Positions 32,678-44,009 of a DNA stretch of 64,000 nucleotides are shown one piece after another. The number at the start of each line of letters is the position of its first letter. Positions within the stretch are counted from its first letter, which is position 1. Below the pieces are notes generated by a model. That model was not told where the DNA came from and searched no databases. It saw nothing but the letters and a program-made list of their open reading frames with translations. The stretch is taken from positions 7,253,001 through 7,317,000 of the forward strand of contig NC_092579.1 of NCBI RefSeq assembly GCF_037975245.1, given 5' to 3'. The DNA comes from Apostichopus japonicus. Taxonomy: Eukaryota > Echinodermata > Holothuroidea > Aspidochirotida > Stichopodidae. Position numbers and translations under genes: made by a program.

Positions 32678-35600
32678 ATGTCTGCAATCGCAAGGTGGGT
32701 GTATCTTATTACTTTACTGAATTGTGATTTAATTGCAAGTTATTCTTTATTTAGTATTTTTAGAATAGATAGTTAAATTGATGACAAGTAAATTACCAGT
32801 TTTTAGTTCTGCTTAGCAACAACGAACGTTCGTCGTTCTAGCCTAACGTTATGCCATATGCATGATATGTGCAGGATACCTCATACTCGTAGGCCTAACG
32901 TGATTCAATATGCTACAGTATGATGTGCACAAAAAATTATTATGTAAAGTTCATTCTCAGAACCATAAAATGTTAACCTGAGCAGGGCTTAGCTTATTTA
33001 CTGTTCAAATCGATGAAATTGTCAGACTGAAAGTAACGGTGAACAGCGTTATAACAACGGTGATCGGCACTGGGCCGGCCCGACCAGCACGGAGTTTTTT
33101 CGCCCACCACTCTGGATGAAAAACAGTGCTTCCGACCGGCACTAATTTTACATAAAAAACACTGCTTAAAACGTAACTATTTGTGAATAAAAGTGGTACT
33201 TGCATTAATATTTCCGTCCTTAATCGTGTTTTATTTGCAATTGTACAAGAATCATGTTTTGCAAGGACAATTTTCCTGGATGTTTAAGATTTAAAAATCT
33301 AAAAAAACTGTAACCAAATCACAATCTAACTTCTTGTACACATGCACATTAGCGTGAACCAGAGCCTAACATACAGGAAGGCTATAATCCCACTTGTGAA
33401 GAACAGGACCTAAACTCCCTAGCTAGGTGGAAAAAAATCGGTTTGCTGTAGGGCAATTTTCGCACTCCAGCGAATCTGTACTTTTTTTTAGCCAGCTAGA
33501 TCGTAGACATTCCTTTTCATATCATGTATCACTGGATTGGGGGTTTACAGCAATTGGTCATGTTTTCTCGAAAGGGTGTACTACAAAAACGTTTCTGGAA
33601 AAGTTTGTCCAGTACACGTGTCATGATCATACCGGGGCTGAGCTATACAGCAGCTTGAAGGTGCTCTGCTTCATACACTGCAATACGATGTGGTGAATTG
33701 AACTGAAACTGTTTCGCAAATAAGCTTGCATAAAATTTTCACTGAATAGTCACTTATATCTCTAACCCTATGGCAGCCTAACAACACACTAAGTCTATAT
33801 GGGGGAAATCAAGCCTAACCATATATGTTTACTCGCTGAACCTGTGACGCAGTAGGCTGGCACTAAAATTATCCATGGTTTAGAGGGCTGTACTACTATT
33901 ATGCGGATCATATTAACGTTACGGTCAATGGTCTTTGTAGTTAGCATATATGTGTGGCGTAGCTTAATTGTTTTGTTTGACTTTTGGTATGTCAACATGG
34001 GTTTTCTGTAGATCTTGGGGGCATATTTTTAATGCAAATGGCTAATTCACATTTTCAATTGTATTTGCGTACCACTCGTTGAACAAGGCTAACAATGTAC
34101 AAGGCGCAGGTAAAGGCTATACTTATGTGCTGTTTTTATCAGACTTTCGAGTAGCCCATTGTTTCAATTGTTGATAAGTGACTAAGAAATTTTATTTATG
34201 AGGTTTGATAAAGAGGAAGATTTGCAAGAATTATATATAGTATTGACTCTCGGAAATTTGGTAGTGGCGGATTTTAGCGTATAAGTCAATTGTATTAATG
34301 TTTTGAGGGAGATAACATTGGGCTATATTTCATTAAAAAAAGGCCAGATTTCTACAGTTTCGAGTGAAATTCAATAAATCAATGCGAATTGTATCCATCG
34401 ATATTTGGATTAGTCTCATTCTGTTGGTGTATGTAAGAAACAAAAAGTGAATTCATCAATCCCATTAACGCATTTGAAAATCAAGGGCACTACGGTCAAT
34501 GGCAGGTTGTTCCTACTAGGCAGAAACTGTACTGAGCCCTATATTTGTTATCCAAAATATAAATTCTTTTAAAGTATTATACTTTTTTGGGTCAACTATG
34601 CTCTTTATACTTTTTTTTGCAATTGCACTTTTTATGCCCGGAATTAAGATCTCTAGTGATGTCAAGAGTGAACAATTCTTAAACACTTCCTGATAAATTT
34701 GAATTTGTTAGTGATTTTTTAGAATGCTGTTGGGTGTGATCATGTTGAGTGCCAAATCATGCCACAGTAATGACTGTTTCTGCCTCCATGATATTGTGGG
34801 GAAATGTCAATGATGTAATGGCTTCGAATAAGGAGAAATTACATGACTGAACAGCATTGGCAATTTGGCACTCAGCCTGTGACACCCCAGAAATACGAAA
34901 TTTTAGCTGCTCCTGCACTAACACCCACTAGAAGTAACCTTTATATTCAACTTGATTTTTTCCCTCACAACCAATAATGTAAATATCAGTGAATGGTGTG
35001 CAAGTAGGTTTATTTGTCAAACCCTGAAATTGATATTTCTGTATATTTATTTCCAACAGGTATGCAAAGAAGAGGGCATCCATGATTTGTTTATAGCTCC
35101 ATGGTTGTAGGAAGGTCTTATGAAGTATGGCAAATCTGTACTTAAGGTGTGCCAGTCGATGAAGTGAAAGGATGAGGTCTTTTCCTGGGCAGTTGATAGA
35201 TGCAAGGGCAACGAGATGAGCAGAGTAAGAAATTTGGTTATTTATTAATATTCAGTGAGGAAGTGTTGAATGACTTATCTATTTGATTTAATAGAGCCCA
35301 AGTCGGGAATGGTTTAAAGATTCAGGTAACATGAAATTAGAGGAGGGACTTAACCTTAGATGTAATGTTGCACGGTAAACCAGTATTTGAAAAAAATATT
35401 GGTAATTACCAGTTCAAGCAAGGTACGATACCACAAAAATGAAAGGACCGAAGTACCATCAGTGGCAATACTTATGAAATAGTGTAACTGGTGATAGCAT
35501 GTATTACACATACCCTATATCACATAGTTCTAAAGACAAAGTAAAGTATGTTGCTCATTTATCTTTTTTGGGAACCCAAGTTTTTCTGTGAAAACACTGT

Positions 35601-36475
35601 ATTATCGGGTGCCATTTTTGTCAGTACAACTAGTACTTGTTTTCAACAGTACCATGCAATTTCACTCAGATGGGTTCATCAGCACGAAAGCAAGCATCAA
35701 ATAGTGGATCCTAAATAATTGAAGCAGACATTTTGCCTGTCATGTTTATGACACACATGTTTATGATTGTTTGTGTGGTGCTTCCCGGGTCAGTAGTAAA
35801 AAGGAATCCTGATCAATGAAGGGAGACTATTTTGCTGTCATTTTGTACAGGTTATATCAGCAGAGCTCTGACAAGGTTTATAATAGTTACATTGTTATGA
35901 ATTGCAATAAAGTCCTGGTGAGAAGGAGCCATGTTATGAATTTGTATAAGTCCACGAAGCGGCTATCCTGAGGTTTGTCCGATTTAACAAGAACACAAGG
36001 TGCTGCAGAACAATAAAGACGAAGCGTAATTCAGAAACATTAAAATTTCAATGTATAAGAGAAGTAACCGACTTTATGTGGGTATCATTGTCATTGTACA
36101 CATCTAATTATAATTCTTTTTTATTTTGTCAACAGATGCCACTGCTGTAGCTGCTGTGCTTGGTATTCCATTGTTGTTGAAGGAGAAAATAAAAAGCTTC
36201 CTGATATTTGCTGATGAAAGTGTAAGGACATATTTAACCCTTCAAGTCCCATGGGATCTTGTCATAATTGATTTGCAAGTGCACTTTTCAAAAAATAAAA
36301 ACAAGACTTTACCATTTCGCTACGTTACAGGGATGGTGTTGGTATCATTCGAAAGAGCTAATCTTTTTGCAGAAAATGACACTTTTTTATGGGGGGGGGG
36401 GGGAATATTGAATACTGCCCTCCACCACACAAGGGCAGTCCGGACAAAGGGGAAAAAGTTCCCCTTTACAGTGTT

Positions 36476-36511
<36 letters not shown>

Positions 36512-37260
36512 CACTTGGGAACAATGGCAGTTTTTTGACAAAATATGAATGAAAATTAGACAAAATTCGCATAAAATCCAACAAAGTTTGCTTGAAATGC
36601 TGATGTAACCTCAAAAGCCAAAAAAAAGGGTCAAGTACCAAAAAATGGAAATTTTGTAAAACAAGTCTCTAGGATCAAGGGCATGTAGTGTGGGGGAAAC
36701 TTCTGCCAGAGTGTGGTTTTGGCAGATTGTTTTGTGATTTTATTGCTACTTTTGAATTGTCCAGGGGTAGTGTTAGAACTAATTTTTAACAGAGAAAACA
36801 AATTTTCCAAATTTAAATGCAGCTTGATTGGTTGGGATTTATTTCACTTGTCTTGAAACTGCATGTAGCTAGACAACAGCCATTTTGCTTAAAATCACAC
36901 TTGAATGGGAATTTAAAAAAGTGGTGTAGAAAGCCAAATTATTTCAGGTTCAAGTAGGGTGACTAAAAGCTACATTGATACCAATAATCACCTGTACCAT
37001 ACCATACCATGTAAAATATTAAGGTGTATTTTCTTGCTTATAGAATGAAGACCCCCAAGCCTCTACATGGAAATGGTGCCACTTATGGAGTATCAACCTG
37101 CTTTACAATATTTGTTGATGGGGAAGAAGTTGGATCTTGCAGTCTGTTGATTTTGGATTTGTCTTCATACATTGCATCATTTTACGTTTTTCGACTTAGC
37201 TTACCCAACTGTTTGAAAGAAGACCTTGGTATTCATTCAGAAAATCATCTTAAGCATTAA
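32678..37260 (+). pseudogene. Decayed multi-exon gene carried by the CACTG element
   Basis: Four exon-like pieces with GT-AG borders lie in order. Piece 1 is 32678-32694 (MSAIAR, donor AAG then GTGGGT). Piece 2 is 35060-35224 (YAKKRASMICL, then a stop, with MKYGKSVLKVCQSMK resuming in another frame). Piece 3 is 36136-36221 (DATAVAAVLGIPLLLKEKI). Piece 4 is 37044-37260 (HGNGATYGVSTCFTIFVDGE, EVGSCSLL, SYIASFYVF). The last piece resembles, from memory, a C-terminal segment of uncharacterised proteins repeated in fish and invertebrate genomes (CFxIFVDGEEVG ... YIASFxxFNLxYP), which suits a mobile-element protein. Stops and frame changes make this copy non-functional. The function is unknown. Confidence 0.4.
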
Positions 37261-37440
37261 TGACAATTTTAAGTTTGACCTTTCCATTTTAAGTGTGTTG
37301 GAGAGGGTTAATCAAAACCTCTAGGTGTAAACACAAGAATAGACCTCTGACCGTTGTCATTTGTCTGCTGTTAAAACAAAATTATCATACTTTTAAACTA
37401 GTTGATACATAAAATGTAATTCATAATAAGATTTAAATAT

Positions 37441-37655
37441 TTAGCCCTCTACATCAAGGGAAATGGTCCCACTTGTGCAGAATAAACCCACTTTACAATA
37501 TTTGATGGGGAAGAAGTTGGCTCTAGCAGTTGGTTGATTTCAGCTCTGTCAGCATACATAGCATCATACTATGTTTTCAACTTGGCTTATCCCACTGTTT
37601 GTAAGAAGACCATGGTCTTCATCCCGAAAATCATCCAGTATTTTCTGGTCAATTT
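37441..37655 (+). pseudogene. Second, more damaged copy of the element gene's last exon
   Basis: It repeats 37046-37245 about 390 bp downstream: CTCTACAT..GGAAATGG, GATGGGGAAGAAGTTGG, then ACATAGCATCATACTATGTT. In-frame stops (CAGAATAA) and a small deletion break it, although the conserved FNLAYPT ending is closer to the remembered family pattern here than in the upstream copy. Confidence 0.5.
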
Positions 37656-38530
37656 CACACTTGTTGTGTAGCAGTACATTTTAAAGCAAGGAATTGAGTC
37701 ATGAGATGACATGTTTGAACTTTGACTTTTCAGTTCTTATTAAAATTTATTTGTCCATTATGTATGAGTGGACATACTGCTTATAATTTTTATATCAATA
37801 TATTGTATTTTCAATCCTCTGACACAATTTGGTGATTGGGACAGCCATTTGGGACCAACTTGTTTATAATATTTGCATCCCTTGAAACAGTTCTCTGAAA
37901 ATATTGGCTTAATCTGACAGTTTTTTGTAATGATTGAACCATGGGAGAAATATCACCCCATTCTAGCTGTAACACTCCTATTGAGGCTTTCAATGTATGC
38001 TTTTCAAGATATGTTATAGCAATAAATGAGTCTGGTAAAATAAAGCCATGATTTCTGTATTTTTTATTCAAACATACCTTTTCAACCTTGCAATAGGATT
38101 TCCGTCATTTACCCCACAAGATTGCCCAATTTGTTTTTTTTTTCTGGGAGGGGGGTGGAGGGGGTCGGATTGTATTAGCAACAGCCAGCAGGAACCCTGA
38201 GTGAAACTTACAGATTTTATGCACACGAAGATCTCCACACAAACTGGAGGCCCAAAACATCCGCTAAAGTGAAATCAAAATCGTGATGAATGGCGCATTA
38301 GTCTGATGACTAATGAATAACAGGTCAAGTGCTGTGCAGGACTAATTTTGGAAGTCACCAGACTAATTGAATGGTCATATGACTATGATATATTAGTCAC
38401 TTGTCTAGTTAAGCATATTAGTCATACGACTAATCTTTGCTGGTTAGTCATTTGACTAATTTTAATTAGGCGTACGAAGCACTGTGCAGGACTAATTTTA
38501 ATTAGTCAATTTGACTAACTTAGATTAACA

Positions 38531-38533
<3 letters not shown>

Positions 38534-38599
<66 letters not shown>
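38534..38599. repeat. (TA)n microsatellite at the right flank of the CACTG element
   Basis: About 65 bases of pure TA. A shorter TA run lies at the left flank (32040-32055). Both may derive from the AT microsatellite that received the insertion. Confidence 0.9.
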
Positions 38600-38600
<1 letters not shown>

Positions 38601-40841
38601 CAGTATTGTTCGATACGGGTGACAAACGCATACAGTGGAATTACGACCTTCCTTACCGGTTTAATGCAGGACCTATATAATGAGGACATAACAGTGTAGT
38701 TACGGACTCTACCATATAAGTCATCTCTATAGTGAAGACCTATACACTACAAGCCCACATTCACTATTTGAAATTATATGCTGAAGATTCGTACACTTCT
38801 TCCCTAAAAGTTATGGTTTGTGACATACATGTCTCCTTTACTTGATATGTCCTGAAGCTTCCAGTTGATATCACTATAGCTTTGATCTGTGTGGAAGTCC
38901 ACATACTCCATGATATAAAGTAATGACATAGTTATACACAAGCAAGCATGCTTCCCGATACACACTATCTGGTATGTGCACGTATAGTAAGGCCTACATC
39001 CCTAAAGCGTTGTTCTGTGTGGAAGTCCACACAGTCCATGTGATCTTATATATGTAATAATGCCATGGTTAAATACAAGCAGGCATGCTTCCCGATACAC
39101 ACGTGCACTATCTTGTATATGTGTACGAATACATGCTTCCACAAAAAACTGCATGATGATATAGCGGTTTACCTGCAATTTCCAGCTGGCATACAGTCGT
39201 AATAACGAATGTATATGCAATTTACTGTGTGTAAATTCCTCTCAGTCCCTTGTAGCTTTATAGCCTGGAGTACCCCTATGAATTTTATGCATCCTGGAAT
39301 ACATTTACACTCCTGTGTCTCACACTCGTTGTATACGTTGAGAAATTATAACATGACGGCAACACTTAACCATCAGAATAATGACATTTCAGACAATTAA
39401 TATTTATTTCTATAGGCGCAGATGTTCGGCACTCATATAGGCAGAGCTTATTGCAAAGTGTTCGTGATCACTTGTGATTGGTTCTTTGGATCGATTTGCT
39501 AATTAATAGTAATTATTGTAGATATGTGGTCATTTCCAACAATTACCTGTATGTATTCAATAACTTTAATAATATCACTAGAGCTTTCTATGACGAGATG
39601 TCACCAATTGTACCGGCTTGTTAGATCTGAATTGACACTCGAATGAGCAGGGTCTCACAATTACGAAAATGTTGCTGGTTACACGTAACTTGATAACAAG
39701 TAAAAAAATACGATATTTGTCGAATTGACAATTAAGTTGAATTACGATAAAATTATACCACGAACTTGATATTGAAACACTTTTTCTTGGGGGGGGGGGC
39801 GGGAGAAGTATTTTTAACTTCATTTATTGAATAATTTAACGGGTATGTAAAATACCTCAACTGGTGTCTCTCAAATCTTACAGTCCTTATTGGTGCACAA
39901 TCTATGCACCGTCATTTAAGAAAAAGAGATTGAATTAATTACATTCAAGATAGAAACAAAATATCCGTAGGCCCAGCCTCCTGCAGCGATCTTATTTATG
40001 TTCGTAGACTTAAGTAATGTTCTTCACCAACAAACAACCCTTTTGAAAAATATTTTGCAATATTCGCGCTATATTACTTAACTTATCCATAATATATCTT
40101 TTATCTCGGTTCAAAGTTGACAGCAACGGGCCCTTAATAAATTTTATCGATACAAAAATTATATACAATGTAAATATGACCAGCGGGTTATAGATAGACA
40201 CCTTCATCTAACCTCATGTGACACCTTGTTAATACAAAAAAAAAGTATGTTCTTCCTTCTCCTCAATCCTTGCCAAACCGTACCATTAGATAATATGATC
40301 GCATCAATATCACAGTATTTTCACAATAAAATCAGCAGTTTCCCTCCGTTCTATCTGTCTTTTACATTGGTGTCTAAGTACTCGACCATGCATGTGAGCT
40401 GTAGTTTAAGAGGTGAGATCAAACCACTTGATAAGAAATATGCACCGATAACAGATGTAAAATATTATCGAAATAGTATACAAAGGTAGCACTTTAACTT
40501 GAGTTTGTTACTGTGTTCGGTCACGGAGGCACAAAATATGTCACCAATAAGGCCTTCCATATCAGAATAGAAGAAGATTACATTTTTAACTTTAAACTTT
40601 AACCAGGATGGACCGAGAATGAGATAACTATATACAAAGTCCTACTCACTGTTTTTAACTTTTAATCTTTGGTGGAGGCTCTTGTAACACCTATATAGTT
40701 TATCTTCGGTGGATGCATATGTTGTGTAGATAAACCGGCATTTCTTGAAGGCGCAAGTGGTATCGATCATTCTATATTCCGTGGATGAGTACGCTTGGTG
40801 TGAACATATATACGAGATAGACACGTTAAATATCAGTCAGT
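38600..40841 (+). other. 5' flank of F4
   Basis: It is closely related to 16130-18321 before F2 along its whole length, including the part missing before F5 and F6. No gene is seen. The GGAGGCTCTTGTAACACCTA and CATATATACGAG phrases near the start codon are shared by several plus-strand copies and mark the likely promoter zone. Confidence 0.6.
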
Positions 40842-42203
40842 ATGGCTATCGGAGGAGAAAGGAAGTGCCTCAATGTTTTACTCGCCGTGATGACTGTCAT
40901 TGCAATATTACTAACCTGTGGAATTCGTACCTTGAGAGTTGAACAATATCCGAAAAGAAAAGGCACCGCTAACTTTACCGTCTTTGAATTACGACCGTGG
41001 GATGCATATAGCAAAACACTGCAACAAGTTCAAAATGAAAGTTCATGGAATCTTCCATATACTCAAAACAGAGTAGTTCCTGATCAAAGGGTAATTAATG
41101 ATATTTTAATTGCCGCCGTATTTTCTTGTAATCCCTATTGGGCATCTCTCAAGGGATGGTTTCCGCGAACCTTCGAATGTCCGGATACAGATAAAAGAAT
41201 AACTTTTATTAAATCCATAGCAGATGCAAGTGCTATCAAAGATGTAGATGTGGTCATCTTTGCTGCTGGTGTAAACAGCTCTACCTGGGAGAGAGCTATG
41301 GCTGTCCGCAAGGCTCATCAAGTGTGGGTTTATAACACTGAGGAGAGCTCTAGAAACTCTCCACAGGTGAGAGAATCTATGGGAGGAGGGGGCAGGGGAT
41401 CGGCACGCCCTTTGGGATTCAATGGATATAAATTCAACATGTCATTCACTTACTATTCTAAATCTGAAGTCGTGGCTCCGTTTGGGGAGTACATTCCATT
41501 CAAGGAGGGAATAATCATGAAAAAGGTCAATATTACTTCGAAATCACAATCGAAGAAAATGGTCGCTTGGATAAGCAGTCACTGTAATCCAAATGCTTGG
41601 AACAGAACAACTTTTGTCCATGATCTTGCTAGATTAATCCCAATTGATATGTACGGAGCTTGTGGTACAAAGGAACATTTACCTCGTGGCAGTAGTGCAA
41701 CAGCATTGCTTCAAACATACAAATTTTATATTGCTTTCGAAAACAGTTGTTGCTCAGAATACATCACCGAGAAATTTTGGCAGGCTTTGGCTGATTTCGA
41801 GCTGGTGCCGATTGTGGTTGGAACTTCGAAAACGGACTATGAGCGAGTCGCTCCACCGAATTCTTTTATTTTCGCGGACGATTTCGATTCTGTGAGAGAT
41901 TTAGCAAGATATATTCGTAAAGTCGCTACCAATACAACTCTGTACAACCAATACCATCATTGGCGGCTGATGGGTAAAGCATTTCTTTACAAGAGTGTTC
42001 GCGTTTATCCATTTTCGTCGACCGAAGGAGCGTGCGCACTTTTAAATTTCCTGGAAGAGAATGCTTGGAAGGGGAACCATTCATTGAGCATGCGCTTTGA
42101 CCCATTCGGATCAGGATGGTTAGGTAGTTGTGGATTATGTGGTAAACATGATTGGATGACTGCCTATCATATTACAAGTAAATCACGTAACCCTCAACTT
42201 TAA
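40842..42203 (+). CDS. F4: GT10 alpha-1,3-fucosyltransferase-like, intact
   Basis: This 453-residue single-exon protein has a short N-terminus (MAIGGERK), an anchor at about 9-27, a stem of about 55 residues, then the catalytic part. It carries VWVYNTEESSRNSP at 161-174 (the family's ESP reads ESS; Glu168 is kept), VAWISSHC at 241-248, the signature FENSCCSEYITEKFWQAL at 299-316, PPNSFIFADDF at 338-348 and CGLC at 430-433. The first 75 residues are unrelated to F1 and F3, while the last 120 are nearly identical to them. The stem and the 175-300 region differ most, which may mean a different acceptor. It ends at TSKSRNPQL. F4 starts the tandem plus-strand array; F5 lies 6567 bp downstream. Predicted role: GDP-fucose-dependent fucosylation in the Golgi. 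Confidence 0.88.
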   Translation: MAIGGERKCLNVLLAVMTVIAILLTCGIRTLRVEQYPKRKGTANFTVFELRPWDAYSKTLQQVQNESSWNLPYTQNRVVPDQRVINDILIAAVFSCNPYWASLKGWFPRTFECPDTDKRITFIKSIADASAIKDVDVVIFAAGVNSSTWERAMAVRKAHQVWVYNTEESSRNSPQVRESMGGGGRGSARPLGFNGYKFNMSFTYYSKSEVVAPFGEYIPFKEGIIMKKVNITSKSQSKKMVAWISSHCNPNAWNRTTFVHDLARLIPIDMYGACGTKEHLPRGSSATALLQTYKFYIAFENSCCSEYITEKFWQALADFELVPIVVGTSKTDYERVAPPNSFIFADDFDSVRDLARYIRKVATNTTLYNQYHHWRLMGKAFLYKSVRVYPFSSTEGACALLNFLEENAWKGNHSLSMRFDPFGSGWLGSCGLCGKHDWMTAYHITSKSRNPQL

Positions 42204-43000
42204 ACCACTAGTTGTAATTATATCTCACTGTTTATATAGTGGAAAGCCATCTGCTCAAAACAACAGACTAGACAGGTTAATTACTCATGCATCGAGTGGC
42301 GAAACTTAGTATGAACGATGGTGTACGTTCTTCGTTCGGGGCGGGGGGGGGTGGGGGAAAGTTAATTTGATAAAGGGAAGCAGAGACGGGTGGAAGTTTC
42401 GTTTATTGTCTCAAACGTCAGATTAGTTTATTTCGTCAATTCTCTCTATATATATAACTTTAACATTTTCGTCCAGTAACGGATTTTGTATTACATTGTT
42501 GTAGAGGTGTTTTAAATCAGATTACTGATATTATTTATGTCATTATGTACAAGGATGCGTACTTAATCTTTCGCTTAACATTAATCTATGCGTATAAATT
42601 AATTCTGATCAGTTATAGAATGACATTATACTTACTGCTCTTAGTCGTATATGGTGTATTGCTATAAGAACAGTTGTGTATTACGCCAGTAGGAGTAGGA
42701 GGGTTGGGAGGAGGAGGGGGGCATATTCCGAAGCCGTGAAGGTCGCAAGCAGTGCCAGTGCACGTTGCGAACCAAGTGACAGTTTTAAGAGGATCTATAA
42801 AAAGTGGGAACCGAATCTCACAGCGCTAGTGGGGTTTGCAATTACAGTGTACTCGCTATGCTTGCTTTAGTGACCTAAACGCCCAAAATAATTGTTACGC
42901 CATTGTATAAGAAATGACCTTTCAAACATCATAGATGAAATGCTAAATAGTCTAGGACAGGGGTTGTCAATTAATTTCAGTGGATGGCCTGAACCAAGAT
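42204..43000 (+). other. 3' flank of F4
   Basis: It is repeated at 48771-49580 after F5. It contains a G-rich run (42340-42356) and a segment at 42680-42860 that resembles 9130-9280 in block B. The 64-codon frame at 42676-42870 is Arg/Ser-rich, and I do not call it a gene. Confidence 0.5.
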
Positions 43001-43181
43001 ACATATATCTATATCTATATATATCCAATATATATATATATATCCAATATATATATCCAATATATATATCCAATATATATATATATCCAGTATATATATC
43101 CAATATATATATCCAATATATATATCCAATATATATATATATCCAGTATATATATATCCAGTATATATCCAATATATATAT

Positions 43182-43237
<56 letters not shown>

Positions 43238-43302
43238 CATATATATATATATATATATATCCAATATACATATATATATCCAATATACATATATATATCC
43301 AA
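43001..43302. repeat. AT satellite of CCAATATATATAT units
   Basis: Repeats of CCAATATATATATAT with varying length, then pure TA. Apparent Tyr/Ile frames on both strands come from this. A related array lies at 43490-43690. Confidence 0.85.
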
Positions 43303-43490
43303 TCCATGGTTATTTCGCATAATGATTATTGTAACTTAACTCACTTTATTTTGGTATCAACCAACATTTATATAATCAACTCCAATCTGTTCAGAATTTT
43401 GCTGCAAGAATGATATATGGTAGAAGTAGATATGATAATGTGACTGATCTATTCCATTATCTCATTGGCTTAAAATCAATCATTTATATA
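43303..43490 (+). mobile_element. LINE fragment, RT C-terminal segment (copy a)
   Basis: With frameshifts it reads MVISHNDYCN, a garbled middle, FAARMIYGRSRYDNVTDLFH and WLKINH. That is the pattern xISHxDYCNSLxxG...LQxxQNxAARxI...LHWLxI found after the reverse transcriptase core of CR1/Jockey-type LINEs. Only about 60 codons remain. The same piece recurs at 43691-43862 and 49717-49893, each time flanked by CCAATATA repeats. Confidence 0.6.
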
Positions 43491-43690
43491 TATAAATATA
43501 TATATATATATATAGATATATATATATATATTTATATATATATATATATATATCCAATATATATATATATCCAATATATATATATATATATATATATTGG
43601 ATATATATATATCCAATATACATATATATATATATATATCCAATATACATATATATATATATCCAATATACATATATATATATCCAATCC

Positions 43691-43856
43691 ATGGTTATTT
43701 CGCATATTGATTATTGTAACTCACTTTATTTTGGTATCAACCAACATTTATATGATAAACTCCAATCTGCTCAGAATTTTGCTGCAAGAATGATATATGG
43801 TAGATATGATAAAGTGACTGATCTATTCCATTATCTTCATTGGCTTAAAATCAATC

Positions 43857-43862
<6 letters not shown>
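43691..43862 (+). mobile_element. LINE fragment, RT C-terminal segment (copy b)
   Basis: The best preserved of the three: MVISHIDYCNSLYFG, then NQHLYDKLQSAQNFAARMIY, GRYDKVTDLFHYLHWLKINH in one frame. It runs into a TA repeat at both ends. CR1/Jockey-type affinity is from the motif pattern. Confidence 0.65.
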
Positions 43863-43894
<32 letters not shown>

Positions 43895-44009
43895 CAAAAA
43901 TATAATAATATATATATACACCAAAAACTGGCTGTTTTACTTCCAATCACTGACTTATTTTTTTTTTATCTCACCCGAGATCCAGACTTTCTCTAAATTC
44001 AGCATAGTT

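Larger units (their letters stand above)
32056..38533 (+). mobile_element. 6.5-kb DNA transposon candidate with CACTG ends
   Basis: Left end CACTGTAAATTTAAA and right end, read inward, CACTGTTAATCTAAG both continue into TTAGTCA; 19 of the first 22 positions agree. Both subterminal regions (32056-32230 and 38290-38530) are dense in ATTAGTC/GACTAAT in both orientations, more than a dozen sites, as in the binding-site arrays of CACTA-type elements. The flanks are TA microsatellite, so the target duplication (TA or TATA) cannot be confirmed. The element is single-copy in the window and interrupts what would otherwise join block B to the F4 flank. It contains a CRE-like TGACGTCA at 32574-32581 and a decayed spliced gene. 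I found no DDE transposase. EnSpm/CACTA and Chapaev both begin CACT(A/G), so the superfamily stays open. Confidence 0.6.

Noticed and set aside
43001..43760. CRISPR-like spacing of CCAATATA repeats
   Set aside because: Simple AT microsatellite variation in animal DNA with no unique spacers and no cas genes.
42867..43793. Tyr/Ile repeat proteins on both strands
   Set aside because: Translations of CCAATATA and TA satellites.
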